64,000 nt of DNA from assembly GCA_040285825.1 (NCBI GenBank), contig JAUPSS010000004.1, positions 682,001-746,000 on the forward strand, given 5' to 3'. The DNA is from Eukaryota sp. TZLM1-RC (Eukaryota > Metamonada: BaSk clade). Both the position numbers and the translations under genes were made by a program. The notes beneath the pieces were generated by a model, which had not been told where the DNA came from, did no database searches, and saw nothing but the letters and a program-made list of their open reading frames with translations. Shown one piece after another: positions 1 through 11,400 of the stretch; positions within the stretch are counted from its first letter, which is position 1, and the number at the start of each line of letters is the position of its first letter.

Positions 1-1114
1 TAATTAATTCATCTTTCTCCAAAATTTCGTGACTTTTTTGCTCTAAATCTTGGGACAACTGCTGAAGTTTGAAACTCTGATCAGAGATTTCTGATGACAG
101 TTTCCTATTTAATTCATCAGCCACTGATTTGGCTTCGCGTAAAGATTCAATTTCAATTTTGAATTGGTGATTCTCCATCTCAAGGCTGGAGTTAGATGAC
201 CGTAATTGCTGGTTTTCTTGAGTTAATTCCTGAATGTGCCTACTTAATTCAGTAATTCGGCTAGCTTGGCCCTGGCAATTCTGACAATATTCATTAGTGT
301 TGGGTTTGTTGACTGTAGGCAAATCTTCAGCATAATTTTCCAGCAAAGTCAATGTCTGAATGATATGGTCAATAGTTGGTCTGCTTGAGGGGTCATTTGA
401 CATGCATTGATTGACCAAATTTTGTAAAATTTCTGGATCCTCGTGATCAAATGGAAGCTCTTTGCCCTGATACTTGGCACCCAATAGGGAAAATTGAGTA
501 TTTAAACCCTCAAAAGCTACTTTATTAGTAAGCAATTCATATAAAATTACCCCAATAGAATAAATATCAGAGGCTTCTGTTATTCTATTGTCAAAAACCT
601 CTAAAGCAGCATATTTAGGGGTAAAGGTGAGTGAAGTGGAATTGGCAGTGTGATCAGCGATGATTTTTGAAGTTCCAAAGTCAGCGAGTCGAAGTTGGCC
701 ATTTACGAGCAAGATGTTTTGCGGCTTGAGGTCACCGTGGATGACAGATTTCGAATGGAGAACCTTCATGGCACAGCAAAACTCCTTGGCGATGGTGAGA
801 TTTTGTTTTGTTAAAGAAGAGGGAACACCAAGACAAGAGGTAGCAAGCTCCATTACTATCCCAATCATGTCGTCGATATAGGTGACTCCAAAAACACGGA
901 GAATGGCGGGACTGTTCAACATGGACAGGAGAGCGACCTCCTTCTTGAGTTTTGCCCTTCCTTCATCAGAGAGAAAGACGAGTTTGACGGCCACTGAGAG
1001 GGAGAACCATCTTGCAGAAAGGACAGAAGCAAAGCCTCCACGACCAATTTTCTCACCTAATACGATATCATGTGGATTGATTTCGGAGCAGGAAATCTGA
1101 GAGGGCGAAGACAT
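1..1114 (-). CDS. Protein kinase with C-terminal coiled coil (3' end beyond window)
   Basis: The minus strand is open from an ATG at 1114 to the window edge with no stop (371 codons seen). An N-terminal Ser/Thr-type (TKL-like) kinase domain spans about residues 15-265: glycine loop GRGGFASV (24-31), VAVK lysine near 44, catalytic HGDLKPQN (126-133, the usual R of HRD is G), DFG (145-147), an ALE in place of APE, and the C-lobe arginine in SSRPTID. After about residue 290 the sequence becomes a Glu/Leu/Gln/Lys-rich heptad region typical of a coiled coil. All core catalytic residues are present, so it should be active; the substrate is unknown. The kinase fragment starting at 1441 on the other strand is a distant paralog pointing away from this gene. 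The end of the protein and any downstream domain cannot be seen. Confidence 0.85.
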   Translation of the reverse strand, partial: MSSPSQISCSEINPHDIVLGEKIGRGGFASVLSARWFSLSVAVKLVFLSDEGRAKLKKEVALLSMLNSPAILRVFGVTYIDDMIGIVMELATSCLGVPSSLTKQNLTIAKEFCCAMKVLHSKSVIHGDLKPQNILLVNGQLRLADFGTSKIIADHTANSTSLTFTPKYAALEVFDNRITEASDIYSIGVILYELLTNKVAFEGLNTQFSLLGAKYQGKELPFDHEDPEILQNLVNQCMSNDPSSRPTIDHIIQTLTLLENYAEDLPTVNKPNTNEYCQNCQGQASRITELSRHIQELTQENQQLRSSNSSLEMENHQFKIEIESLREAKSVADELNRKLSSEISDQSFKLQQLSQDLEQKSHEILEKDELI

Positions 1115-1354
1115 GTTAGAAGTGAATGTAGCAACAATTAAATCTTGTTTTCCGAGACAAGGAGGTAAATTTATTATTATTTTGAATAATGACGTGAATG
1201 TCATTAATAAAACATTGTGTGTCTGCTAAGGGGTTATGTTTCTCCTATTTTATTTCTTCCTATGAATAGCCCATTAACTTTAAATGATTCGGAAATCATT
1301 GTCAAACATGGAACAACACTGGCATCAGATCACCCTAAATATTGCTGACAACGT

Positions 1355-1436
1355 AATAAATATTTATTTTATTTTATTTTATTTTATTTTATTTATTAAA
1401 TATATATTTATTTTCTACAAAGAATCAAATAAACAA
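1355..1436 (-). mobile_element. Ultra-truncated LINE 3' end with A-rich tail
   Basis: Read on the minus strand, 1436-1411 matches the 3' UTR just downstream of the LINE stop codon seen at 58741-58770 and 62235-62260 (TTTATTTGATTCTT core), and is followed by an (AATAAA/TAAAA)n tail visible on the plus strand as (TTTTA)n at 1365-1395. Only a few tens of bases of element remain, as expected of a severely 5'-truncated target-primed insertion. It abuts the left end of the broken kinase fragment. Confidence 0.6.
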
Positions 1437-1440
1437 GTAT

Positions 1441-2799
1441 TCCTCTTTGGATTTATTAAATTATGAAATGATAGGTCAAAAAGAGGATATTTATGCCCTT
1501 GGTGTTATTTTATTTGAACTATTTTCCGGCAAATCTGCTTTAGCCGGACTCGAGGATGCCCAAATAATAATGGCAAAATCCAAGGGAAACAACCCAGATC
1601 ATGGTGGTTTACCTCAAGAAATTGCTGAATTAATTAATAATTGCTGGAATAATGATCCAAATAAAAGACCAAATATTTCTGAAATTAAAAAAGTTTTGGG
1701 TAATGTTTTATTTAACATGATTGGTTACGAAACTAGTGATTTTAATCCAGAATTAATTCTTCAACAAATCCATTCATTGAATGTTGAAAATGTTGAATAA
1801 TAATCAAAAATGAGTGATTTAAATCATTTATTAGAAGAAAAAAAGATCAAACTTGAATGTTCTTTTAAAGCAATAGAACGACTAAATTCTTTATTGGATA
1901 GTAATCAAAATCGGTCAATTGGTTAAGAATTAAATATTAATAATAATGAATTAATTAATTGCTTAAAAGAATCTTTGTTTTCGATGAAGAGTGATATGGA
2001 TATATTACCAAAACAAATGATTAATGCTATTGATGGCGAAGAAAGCAAAGTTGATATACACTGCGCTTTTTTTTCCGAAGAACATATTATTTCAATTGCT
2101 ATTTGTCTTGAAGAAAATGAGCATTTGTGAGAACTTAGTCTTGAACGTAACAGTATCAACAACACGGGTGCGATCGTACTCGCTCAATCATTAAAAGTTG
2201 ATTTAAAATTAGAAGAACTTTTCCCTGCATCGAACAACATCACCCATATTGGTTGTTTAGCTTTGGCTGATGCATTGGTAGTTAGTTCTACATTAAAGAT
2301 GCTTCGGGTTGATCAAAACCCTATTGGTGACCAAGGTATTCAATCCCTTGCTAATGGTTTGGAGTTTAATAATTCATTGGAATTGCTGATTCTGGAAAAA
2401 ACTAAATGCACCCCAATAGGAGTTTTTGCTCTAAGTCAAGCTTTAAAGGTTCATACAACGCTTAAAGTACTTCATCTCGATGACAATAATATTGGAGATG
2501 AAGGTGTTGCTGCTTTATGTGATGGTTTAAGGGTAAATAAGAATTTGGGACAATAAAGGTTGATAAACAACAATATTACAAGTAATGGTGCTATAAACTT
2601 GGCAAATACTTTATTAGAAAATAATTCACTTAATGGTATTGCTTTGAATTCAAACATAATAGATGATGCTGGTGTGGATGCGCTTGCTCAAGTTCTTTCT
2701 CAAAATACTGGAATTCAATTGGAATTAGAACAAAACAATATCACTAGTGAGAAGGCAAGATCAATCAAGAATTTATTTGAAGATCGAATAGTGATTTAA
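1441..2799 (+). pseudogene. Kinase C-lobe + LRR pseudogene with four in-frame stops
   Basis: One reading frame runs through the whole interval but is cut by TAA at 1798, TAA at 1924, TGA at 2128 and TAA at 2554 before the final TAA at 2797. The first part (1447-1797) is a kinase C-lobe: DIYALGVILFEL, then NKRPNISEIKK; the N-lobe and catalytic loop are missing. From 1810 comes a helical stretch, then from about 2130 ribonuclease-inhibitor-type LRRs (repeats like LKVLHLDDNNIGDEGVAAL). The LRR part is closely related to the C-terminus of the intact gene at 8488-12510, which has leucine (TTA) where this copy has TAA at 2554. It is likely a non-functional receptor- or NLR-like family member; it could instead be two adjacent fragments joined by the stop at 1798. 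Confidence 0.75.
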
Positions 2800-3254
2800 T
2801 TTGGTTTTTGTTGTAGTTTTTGTTTTGTGATGGTTTATAAAAGCAAATTAATTTAGAAAACATTATTAACTTTTTTCAAACATTGAACGTTCAATAGCAA
2901 ATACAATTACTTGCTTATACTCAAAGTTAGAACATTTTCGACACTTTAATCATTTGATTGCCACAAAACTATTTCTAAAATAGTTGAACCAAAAGTTTAG
3001 TATTTTGTGACTGTTTTGGATTGATGTTGTCGAGGAATTGACAGTTTACTTCATCAATAAATTTACTTATAGCTTCACGTCTTATAGCTTCAAAATCCAT
3101 CTCTCCCAAAATAAAACAACTAGATGCAACTCTCCTTATAATAAGATCTATGGCAAAGCAAAGCATAAGAAACCATCTTCAACACCCACTGATAAAAGAA
3201 AACACATTTCTATTTTGCCAAAACAATCTGGTGAACAGCTGTTTAATACTGTAT

Positions 3255-3406
3255 GCAATGTAATTTATGGAGTAGGTTCAAATGAAATTTATGATGCTGG
3301 CGTAGATGTGCTTGTTCAGCATCATTTTCAAAATAGTAGAATCAATTTGAAATTAAAACAAAACAATATTTCCAGAGGTGTTGGCTTTCGTGCCCATAAA
3401 CTATAA
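3255..3406 (+). pseudogene. Orphan LRR remnant
   Basis: Codes for residues like YDAGVDVLVQ followed by INLKLKQNNIS, which match the last LRR of the genes ending at 2799 and 12510. No start or upstream repeats remain. The equivalent relic in the duplicate lies at 13035-13186. It shows that an LRR gene 3' end was tandemly copied before the larger segmental duplication. Confidence 0.6.
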
Positions 3407-3884
3407 TAAAGACAGATGTTTATGGACAGATTTAAGAAAAGCAAACTATAAAAAGTACAAATAGAATTTAAACTATGGATCACGTGATAGGAAACGTGAT
3501 ACTTACCGAAACAGGTTTAGCCTTAGCTACCAGAGGTGGGCAAAATCAATCAAAATTATAGTGATTTAATTTGATTTTTGTTGTTGTTGAATTTGTTTTG
3601 TGGTGGTTTATAATTGCAAACAATTATAGAAAATAGTATCGAATTTTATCAAAAAATGAATCCTCAATAACAATTATAAATAGCTTGTTTATACTTAAAG
3701 TTTGATGCTTTTGTAGACTGAAACCATTTGCTTGCCGCAATACTATTTCGAAAAATAAGGAACCAAAAGTTGTGGATTTTGTTACTGTTTCGGATATCTT
3801 GTAAAAACAATCAAATTTCAAAAACAAACTACAGTTTTATGTTATTGTGGAATTTGTCATTTGTTAAATATTGTACCATAAAAT

Positions 3885-4135
3885 TTTTTGTATTTATTGA
3901 ATTTGCACACTTATTCAAATTAACTCATAGCTAATGGGACGACTATCATTGAACCAAGATTTTCTCTACAAAATCTTGATCTGCTTGCTGTCTAGCTAAA
4001 GCTTCTCTTATTCGATTGAAAAACCGAGGTCCATAAAATTTGTCATTCCTCTCTTTTGCTAACCACAAGTAAACTTTAAATTTCTGTTGAGGATTCGTTT
4101 GTTTGCGGTCCTTGGAGTGTGGTTTACAAAAGTCA
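3885..4135 (-). repeat. Interspersed repeat terminus, copy 1
   Basis: On the minus strand this encodes the end of an ORF (FFNRIREALARQQADQDFVE) followed by a stop and a conserved 3' stretch containing GATAGTCGTCCCATTAG and ending near an AATAAATA. The same terminus occurs at 13500-13760 (minus), 45385-45520 (plus) and, without the coding part, 57285-57345 (plus). The parent element is not recognised; a retroelement 3' end is the simplest reading. Confidence 0.55.
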
Positions 4136-4164
4136 CTGATATAACTTTAATGTAATGTATCTAA

Positions 4165-4860
4165 AGGGGTATGCACCTGGTGGAGTTCAGCGTTGACAAC
4201 ATTGACCTCAAAACGAGATAGGATCTGTTATGTAGACATTGTGGTGATTACTGAGCAAGGCATACATTATGAGGAAACTAGAATAAAACGTAAGGGTTTG
4301 GTCTCTGAATTCAATCTGTTCAGCTAATTTCCAGCAAGATCAATGAGTAGAGTCCATTTAATTCTATTTGAGTGAATTGAAAAAGTCTTCCGGTTTATAG
4401 AACTCTATGGAAAATACTTCTATTTTTGTAAGTGTTGAGAAGTACACAAGAATTTCAGAAATAACAAAAATACCAATAAAATAAAACGGTGAATGCAGAA
4501 CTTTTATGCTGGAGAAGAAAAAAATTAGTGTGAATGACATAAGTGTCCATTTGGTTGTCAAAACAAGAAATAATTGTTACCAGTTTCTCTGTATGATTTT
4601 GAAACAATTATAATGTCATGAATGATATTATACAAAGTTGACAAGTTTTTCAGTTATGTTGGATAAGAATATTGCATTCCTCACCACAGCTCCTGAGAAG
4701 AACAGAATCGGCAAAAGATGGTTACTTATCTTGTCAGAAATTGACTTTGTTATCGTACACGAAAAAGGAGAAGACAAACACTGGGCTGATAAGATGTGAA
4801 GAAACATAGATACAAATTTAAAAAATCCGGAAATAAATCACATCAACTACCCACATGATC
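4165..4860 (+). pseudogene. Ty3/gypsy-type RT-RNase H relic, copy 1
   Basis: Short frames resemble LTR-retrotransposon pol: a VDIVVITEQGIHYEETRIK stretch near 4215-4280 looks like a decayed reverse transcriptase region after the DD box, and 4657-4798 reads KRWLLILSEIDFVIVHEKG then ADKM, the RNase H end (RW..L.E..F.I.H..G..N..AD). Several stops and frame changes make it non-functional. No LTRs were found nearby. The copy at 13790-14366 is cut off before the HEKG motif. Confidence 0.55.
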
Positions 4861-5239
4861 CCTTTTGGCACGGTGAAATACCCCCCCCCCGACGATGATT
4901 CTGATCATAAAAGTCCAGACCCAATCCACTTTTTCGAATTACCAAAGCACCCATATTTACCCATTTTTTCAAATTGGCTCTCAAAAGTCAGATCAGTGCA
5001 ATAACTTAATTTCAATATTTGTATTTGGAACTGTGTTGTAATAACACAAGCCTTCCAGTGCGCAATGGTCAATTATTAGAACCGGAATCATCATATCACC
5101 AATACTAAAACAAGATTGATTGTGAAAGTATTCTCAAAAGCACCTTATATTTCCAGTATACAAATCCAGTATAAATATATTCAGCAAATTTTTGTAAAGA
5201 TGGACAGGTTTCATTACAATACCATATAATACATTGTTT
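4861..5239. other. Intergenic, no gene seen
   Basis: AT-rich sequence with a run of ten C at about 4881-4890. No convincing coding or RNA signal on either strand. Confidence 0.5.
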
Positions 5240-6515
5240 TCCCAAATTATTTTATTATTTTTGTTAATTAATTTTTTTATTAAATAATTATATATTATAA
5301 AGAATCAAATAAAAACAAAACAAACTAAAACACATAAGAAACTAAATTCTCCACGCCAACTCTTGATGAATCCTTATAAAGTTTAGACATCATTAAACTC
5401 AAGTACTTGGGAACACTTCTGTACAAAGCGAAAATGATACGATTTTTCCATAAATTCTGTGCAAAATTCTTACCACTTGAACGACATAAATTACCAAAAT
5501 CATTGATGAAACTCAAAGCGGATTGTCCAATGTTGCCAAAAATCGAAAAGGCAAAAGGAACAAACGAAAACTTCGAATAAAGGTTCTTATTTAAATCATT
5601 TAATATCTCAGTATATTTATCTCTCTTACGATCTTCAGCCTTGTTTAAATGACCATTAGTACTAAGTAAAACATCATCACGATAAACAAAAGCAAAGGGA
5701 TCAACTGTAGTGAAATCAACAACAACTTGAGAGGAATCCACAAAAGGAGCAATTAAATCACCTCGACGTGAATTAAAAAGATTATCATCACTATAATGCT
5801 TCAACAAAGGTTCTACTTTGCAACTAAAATTGTAACACTTGAACATCTCCTATGTCACATCACAAACGGCATTATGAAGAACTGAGCTATATTGGAGAAA
5901 TTTCTTACAACTCACAATATGACGAAAATTGGCAGTAGGTTTTTTGTTACAAATACAATAAGAATTGTCCAAAAGACCACTTGGATACATCCCTAATCTC
6001 AACCGCATGTTTTGTTTCCAAGCTTCATTTTTTAAGTGAAGACCAAATGGCCTTGGTTGCTGAGATATTAAACTAGTACAGTTCTGAATGTCTGATAAAA
6101 AGGCAGCAAAGACGGGATTAATAATCTTAGTCACACTAAGTCGTTTAGAAAAATCCAGGTCTTCAAAACCAATAAGAAAAGACTTCTGTAATTTTACAAC
6201 AGCAAGATGAAGGTTGGTGAAAGATCTCGAAGGCACAGCAGGCAAACTTGAAGGAAAACTCCTATTCCAAATATCATCAGGTAGTTCTTGCACCATTTTT
6301 TCAAGAGAAATTAATAAAGGATGTGATTCATTCAAAGGAATATGATCAAAACGAAGTTTCCATTCAAAAAGAAAATTTTTCATACCACCAATAAAAGCAC
6401 TTTTGCATAAATACTCTGCTTTTGAAAAACCAACTCCACCAAATTTAGGACTAAAAAATGCATGATAAGGAATTTTAGATGGACAAACTTCTACTAAATT
6501 TCCTAAGAAATTCAT
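5240..6515 (-). mobile_element. 5'-truncated RLE-type LINE, copy C
   Basis: Two adjoining minus-strand frames (6515-5850 and 5846-5325) encode the C-terminal third of the same LINE protein found nearly complete at 59691-62224. Visible are the CxC...H...C zinc-binding stretch (CICNKKPTANFRHIVSC) and the nuclease-like RRGDLIAPFVDSSQVVVDFTT block, where RGD...P...D and a following acidic strand resemble restriction-like endonuclease cores. An in-frame interruption lies near 5848. At the position where copies A and B are frameshifted (the DDV...STNGH segment) this copy is open. Homology begins abruptly at about 6513, the mark of 5' truncation, and the 3' tail is AT-rich but short. Confidence 0.85.
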
Positions 6516-7395
6516 TAGTTTATCATTTTTTTGATTTTATTTGACATTGCATCAATCATTTTTTGTTTGATCTCGTTATTAACAGACAACATCGTCAACA
6601 TTATCGATGCCCTTGAAATCAATACCAAAATCGGCTCAGGTCAATCAATTTGTATAGTCTCATTACCCTCGTTAAATGTGCCGATAAATTTCAATATGAT
6701 CCGAATTCATATGATCTGAGTTGATTTGAGTGTTGACTCTGTACCTAATAATTCCAATGCTTCAATATTAGTCCCTTGTGCATTTACTTTGTTTTGAATC
6801 TCTTCGTTGCCTGGGGCAGTTTTTCTGATTGTTTTCTAGTTTTATTGATTGTTTTGCATAGTTTGATTTCAATTTTTTTGTTGATTATTGAGTCTACGTC
6901 TCGATCAATATTCTTGAAATTTCGAAATATGAGATAGATTGATGTTTCTGAATTAGATGCATCACAGAACGAACTTTCAACAATTTCTTCATGAACCTTA
7001 GCCTCTACACTGAATTTCTTTTTCCAAAGCGACTATTCTGATCAGGATCATTGCTATAAAAGAATTTTTCATTTGTCTTTTGAAACTAAAACAAAACCAT
7101 GGCCATAAATACTTGTGTTGTGTTGTGGGATTCTAGACGTTTGAATGAGCTCTTTCTTTCATGGATGAGCTTTTGTCTACTGTTCAAACGGCAGAGTTGG
7201 TGTCTATCTTGACAACTGTTTGTGCTGATATCAGCGTTGCTTGATATGAAGATCCTTGAGCCAACGTCTTTGCTACTCGAAACATATTTTACTCATTATG
7301 ACTAGATGATGATGCCATAATGACTCATTGCATAGAATGTATTCTTTCTATGTAGTTCTTAAGTACTGAAGGAACATGTTTGATATCTCCTGAGC
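6516..7395. other. Intergenic; possible decayed coiled-coil coding remains
   Basis: On the minus strand pieces such as RKTAPGNEEIQNKVNAQGT and EIKQKMIDAMSNKIKKM can be read near 6520-6850, in shifting frames and with stops. They look like worn coding sequence rather than random AT-rich DNA, but no family is recognised. Confidence 0.3.
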
Positions 7396-8487
7396 TAATT
7401 CCCAAATCTTGATGCTTGAATGTTCAGGGACAAACCATGTGTTTCATGGTTGTAACTTGCCTTGACCATGGTTGTGGAGAGACAGCCATCAGGAAGGAGA
7501 GAGACAGGATATAAGGGAAGAGAGTAGGAGGAGAGGTGTGGCTGAGGAGTTATGGTACAGGAAGAGAGAAGAAGTGATGGAAAGGCTAAGGCATGAGACC
7601 ATGAGACAGCTATGGAAAAGTAGAAGAGCCAGTAGATAAACGTTCCAAGAGGTCGAATGAGTAAGGGTGGGAAAAAGGTGCTGGAAAAATGAGGTGACGA
7701 TTCAACAAACAACTTCAACAACGATTCAATCAGCCACCTGCCAACCATTGGATTTCTAATGAATGAAAGCATCATCGATCAAATGGAGCAGTTGCATGAG
7801 ATGTTTGGTTGATGGAAGAAAAACACCATATCTAATATCTTAGGGGAGAATCTTAATTAGGAGAGTAAAGTGGATATCAACATCTGCAATAAGGGTATTT
7901 TATTGAAAGAACGTATCAATTATAACATATTAAAGTGGTTCAGCTCCATGCATAACATCAGCTACAATTTTTACTCTTATCATCTGTTTGGCAGCGTTTT
8001 TATCAAGAGGAGCTCGGCTAGCAACTCTCTTTCTGACTACTTTCAACCGAGTTAACATCAGTTGGATGATTTCCATTATAATAGAGTCCATTATTGTCAA
8101 TATACTTTCATCTAGTTGAAATAAGTCTTGGGACACCTGCTGACCTACAATGTCAGATTCTTCGAAGATGAGATCATCATGAAGGTTGGGATTAGAAGGC
8201 ATGGAAGATCCATCTTGAGTTCAGTTAAGTGGTGGGCCAATGTCACTGATAGATGGATCATCTACAAGAGTGTAGATGCAGTTGTGAGACACGATAAAGT
8301 GTTTGTATTTGTGGAAACAATAGTTACAATAGTCGTTTGTAAGTACAATTTTACCATAAATTGTACATATTATTGTGAAAACAAAGCAATGACGTCGCAT
8401 TAAAATTCCGAGCGTGAGAATTTCACTCACAATGCATTTCTGAAGCCAATTCCACTCATTCAAAGCATTCACACGTTTGTTCTGTTG
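7396..8487. other. Region upstream of the LRR gene, unassigned ORFs
   Basis: Contains purine-rich DNA (7480-7700) and a 90-codon minus-strand ORF (8202-7930, helical, ending near HGAEPL) that I cannot assign. Sequence immediately before 8488 should hold the promoter and 5' UTR of the LRR gene. No further feature is supported. Confidence 0.3.
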
Positions 8488-11400
8488 ATGTCTCTAAATG
8501 CCAATTCTACTCCAAATTCTCCTTGTGCAACGCAACCAACTACCATTACATTTCAGCACAGCACAGCACAGCACAAACAACGAGTACGAGTGTTGCAGAA
8601 TTATCTTCAAGAGTTTCTGGATGACCATCCCAATTTCTGTTCTCAACAATTACCAGACTGTGTTCGTGCGGTGTCAGACTTCTGCAACACGCCATCCGAG
8701 CAAATCCAAGACAATATGCTCATCGCTTTGTTAGAGACTGTCTTAGATGCAAGTCACAGCATAGTACTTCATGAGAAATACATTGGAGACCTCGTTCTGA
8801 TTGTTTATTGCATAAGCACCTGTAAAGGAAGCATCACTTCTGCCGATCTCGCTTTCCTTCGAAAGGAAAGTTTTCCTAGTCAAACATTTCGAGCTGCGCT
8901 AGAGACCTTTCACATATGCAACAAACTGCTTCCCGGTGAGTTCGACTTGGCCACTATCACGGATACCGTTAAGGATCTCTATTGTAGTGTAGAAACGAAA
9001 GAGAAACAACATTTTCTGAAAATGTTGATTAACACCATTTTGCAGAACTATAGTAGCAGTGGTGGTGAATGGGACTGTTTTTTCATCACAGACAAGTTTA
9101 ACCTTCTTCATTTTCTTGAAAATATGGATGAAACTTTATTATTAACCCAAGCTCCATTGTCTCAAATCAATAAGTATGTCTATGCATATCTTTTTGTCAT
9201 TTGGATGAAAGATTTTCGGGAATATTCCTCTGTTAAAGACAATGTTTTAGTTGATGAATTACACACCCTGTTTTTTTCATCTGAATCTTTTGATATTCGA
9301 AGTACAGATGACTTTATCACGTCTCTTTGTGAGCGCTCTAATCTGCCTCAACTTTATCCATTCAACGTCTTTGGTCAGGCATGGATACCGGACTTTGTGA
9401 ATTTACATAATAAGTTATCTGATAGTGATTTCCACATCTGGGATACTTGCAACAAAGCAATAACACACTCTTTTCTGTCTTGTTTTTCTGAGGAAGTAAG
9501 ACGTAACTTTTCCGATACCTTGTTTCGAATGTGCGATCAGCAGTTTGCCTTACCTTTCTCAAATGAAACGATGACTAATACTGCTGCTGATATTCAACAA
9601 GTACTAGGCTTATCCCGCCTTGCTAATGACCCAAAGCATGTCTTGAGTATCTTCTTTAGGGCTTTTCACCACTACTTTAACTCTATAAGTTCCCCTTCTG
9701 AATCGGTAGATACATCCAAAAGTCTGAACGAGATAGCAAGGGATTTTTGTGGCTGGTTCAAATCTCGCTTGTTCTTTAACAATCCCGAATCATTGTCACA
9801 ACACCATGACACCAATCAGTCTAGTAACAATGAAGAGGCTTTTCTCCCTTTAAAGCTTTGGGATTCTCTTAATTTCTCTTTTGAACATTTTTTTACTACC
9901 AGTTCCGACTGTTTCCAGATGCCTTTTATTTTGTTTGGTAACGGGGCTTCCCGTAATTTAAAATCTTTTGTAACCAGTGAACTGAAACCTCTAATGAATC
10001 ACTATTTGGACTATTGTAAAGCAACACTTCAACTATTCAAGGAGTATATTGATCTCTTTTTAACTATTGGGAAACAATTATCACATTCAGATGATATAAC
10101 CTCTTTCTTTTGGGTTTTTAAGTTTGAGAAAACTGGTGATTCTGTAGTAATTAAGATCCTTGAAAGTGAAGTCGAACCGAACGCACCCACATTTGTTATT
10201 CATCGTTTAAACTATAATGAAGTTGCTCAGCGATTTGATCTCTTAAAGTATGTTCATCCCTTTGTTAAAGAAGGAGAACGCTTATCAGCTTACTTGTCTC
10301 TCAAGTCTTTGGTTATTATTCTTTTGTGGTTGCAAAAAAAACCTGTTGGTTTGTTTTTGCTAGCAGATGAGAAGGATAAGGACCATTCATCCACTGTCTA
10401 TTATGCAATGAGACACGATAAGACAATTTTGGACCGATTTTTTACGAAGGATATTACAGAAACCTCAGAATCTGTCAAAAAGAAGAAAGAAGACGAATCT
10501 TCACCTGATAAAAAAGCTGATAAAGAAGACGAATCTTTACATGAAGCTATACTGAGTTTAGCCTGTGACAAGTATTGTTCTGAACGTGTTGATAGAGTAC
10601 TTCCCGGGACTGATTCTTTCTTCAACTTAAATTGGGGTGCTCTCTACAAGTCACAAGCAACTTCAACTCCGATGATGGATTACTACATTGCTGCAGAGGA
10701 GTTTAAGTTTGATGATGTCGGTCCTTCAAACATTCAGAAGCATATAGGAGATTCACTATCCATTCTTATCATTCTTACATTGATGGATCTCAAGTATTAC
10801 GAAATGCACAACTTTTTAGTCAATGATCAGAGCAATCTGGTGCTCGACTCTTGTACATTAAGCCAAGGTATTGACGAGTATGAATATCGAGATGGACTTT
10901 TGCGGTGGATGACGGAAAATCCTTATGGCAAAATTTTTAGTACCATTCAAAAATTCAAAAAACAGTATCTGGCCACTACTAATTACGACTGTGTCCTCGA
11001 GGGTTTAGTTCAACTTTACACTGGTAGACAGTGCATTAGTGCTATTCCACAAGCAGACGGTACTTACAATAATGCTATTCCAGAGGCTGGTGTTACTTCC
11101 TTGTCTGATCGGGTTGTAGACGATCTCAATCACGATTCCACCAATTCTGTTGAAGAAAATACTGACCCTGATTCTAAAGTAGACCCTGGACCTGGTGTTG
11201 TTGCTCATCTTCATGGAGTAGTTTATGATGCTGACTCTATTGTTCTATACTACTCCCAAGATCAGGAGTTGAAGATTAAGGCTGCAAGAGAACAAATTTT
11301 GAAGAATTGTATCACTGTTGGTCTTGGATTCTTTGCTGATCCTACCTTTAAACAGTTTTTAAAGCCAGAAAATTCTGGAAGTGTTGACAGATTGGTTATT

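Larger units (their letters stand above)
2800..4745. repeat. Segmental duplicate, copy 1 (of 12511-14366)
   Basis: Starting inside the LRR sequence (about 2221) and continuing to about 4745, this DNA aligns line by line with 11931-14366, with scattered substitutions and small indels. Shared pieces include a second, partial LRR remnant, a minus-strand repeat terminus near 3900-4130 and a Ty3/gypsy relic. Within the unit itself 2860-3020 resembles 3630-3800, so an older internal duplication preceded the larger one. No intact gene is present. Confidence 0.8.

Noticed and set aside
1441-2799. Stop-codon reassignment as explanation for in-frame stops
   Set aside because: Clearly functional genes here end in TAA, TAG and TGA and use none internally, so a pseudogene is simpler.
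3624-3827. Minus ORF matched almost exactly by another at 13247-13450
   Set aside because: Similarity is explained by the segmental duplication. Overlap with AT-rich non-coding flank and no family match make a gene unlikely.
4364-4561. Duplicated minus ORF (also 13981-14184) with hydrophobic residues
   Set aside because: Lies antisense to the Ty3/gypsy relic and is conserved only because the DNA was duplicated recently.
7395-7775. 126-codon minus ORF rich in Ser/Leu/Pro
   Set aside because: Antisense to purine-rich DNA; composition explains it and no domain is visible.
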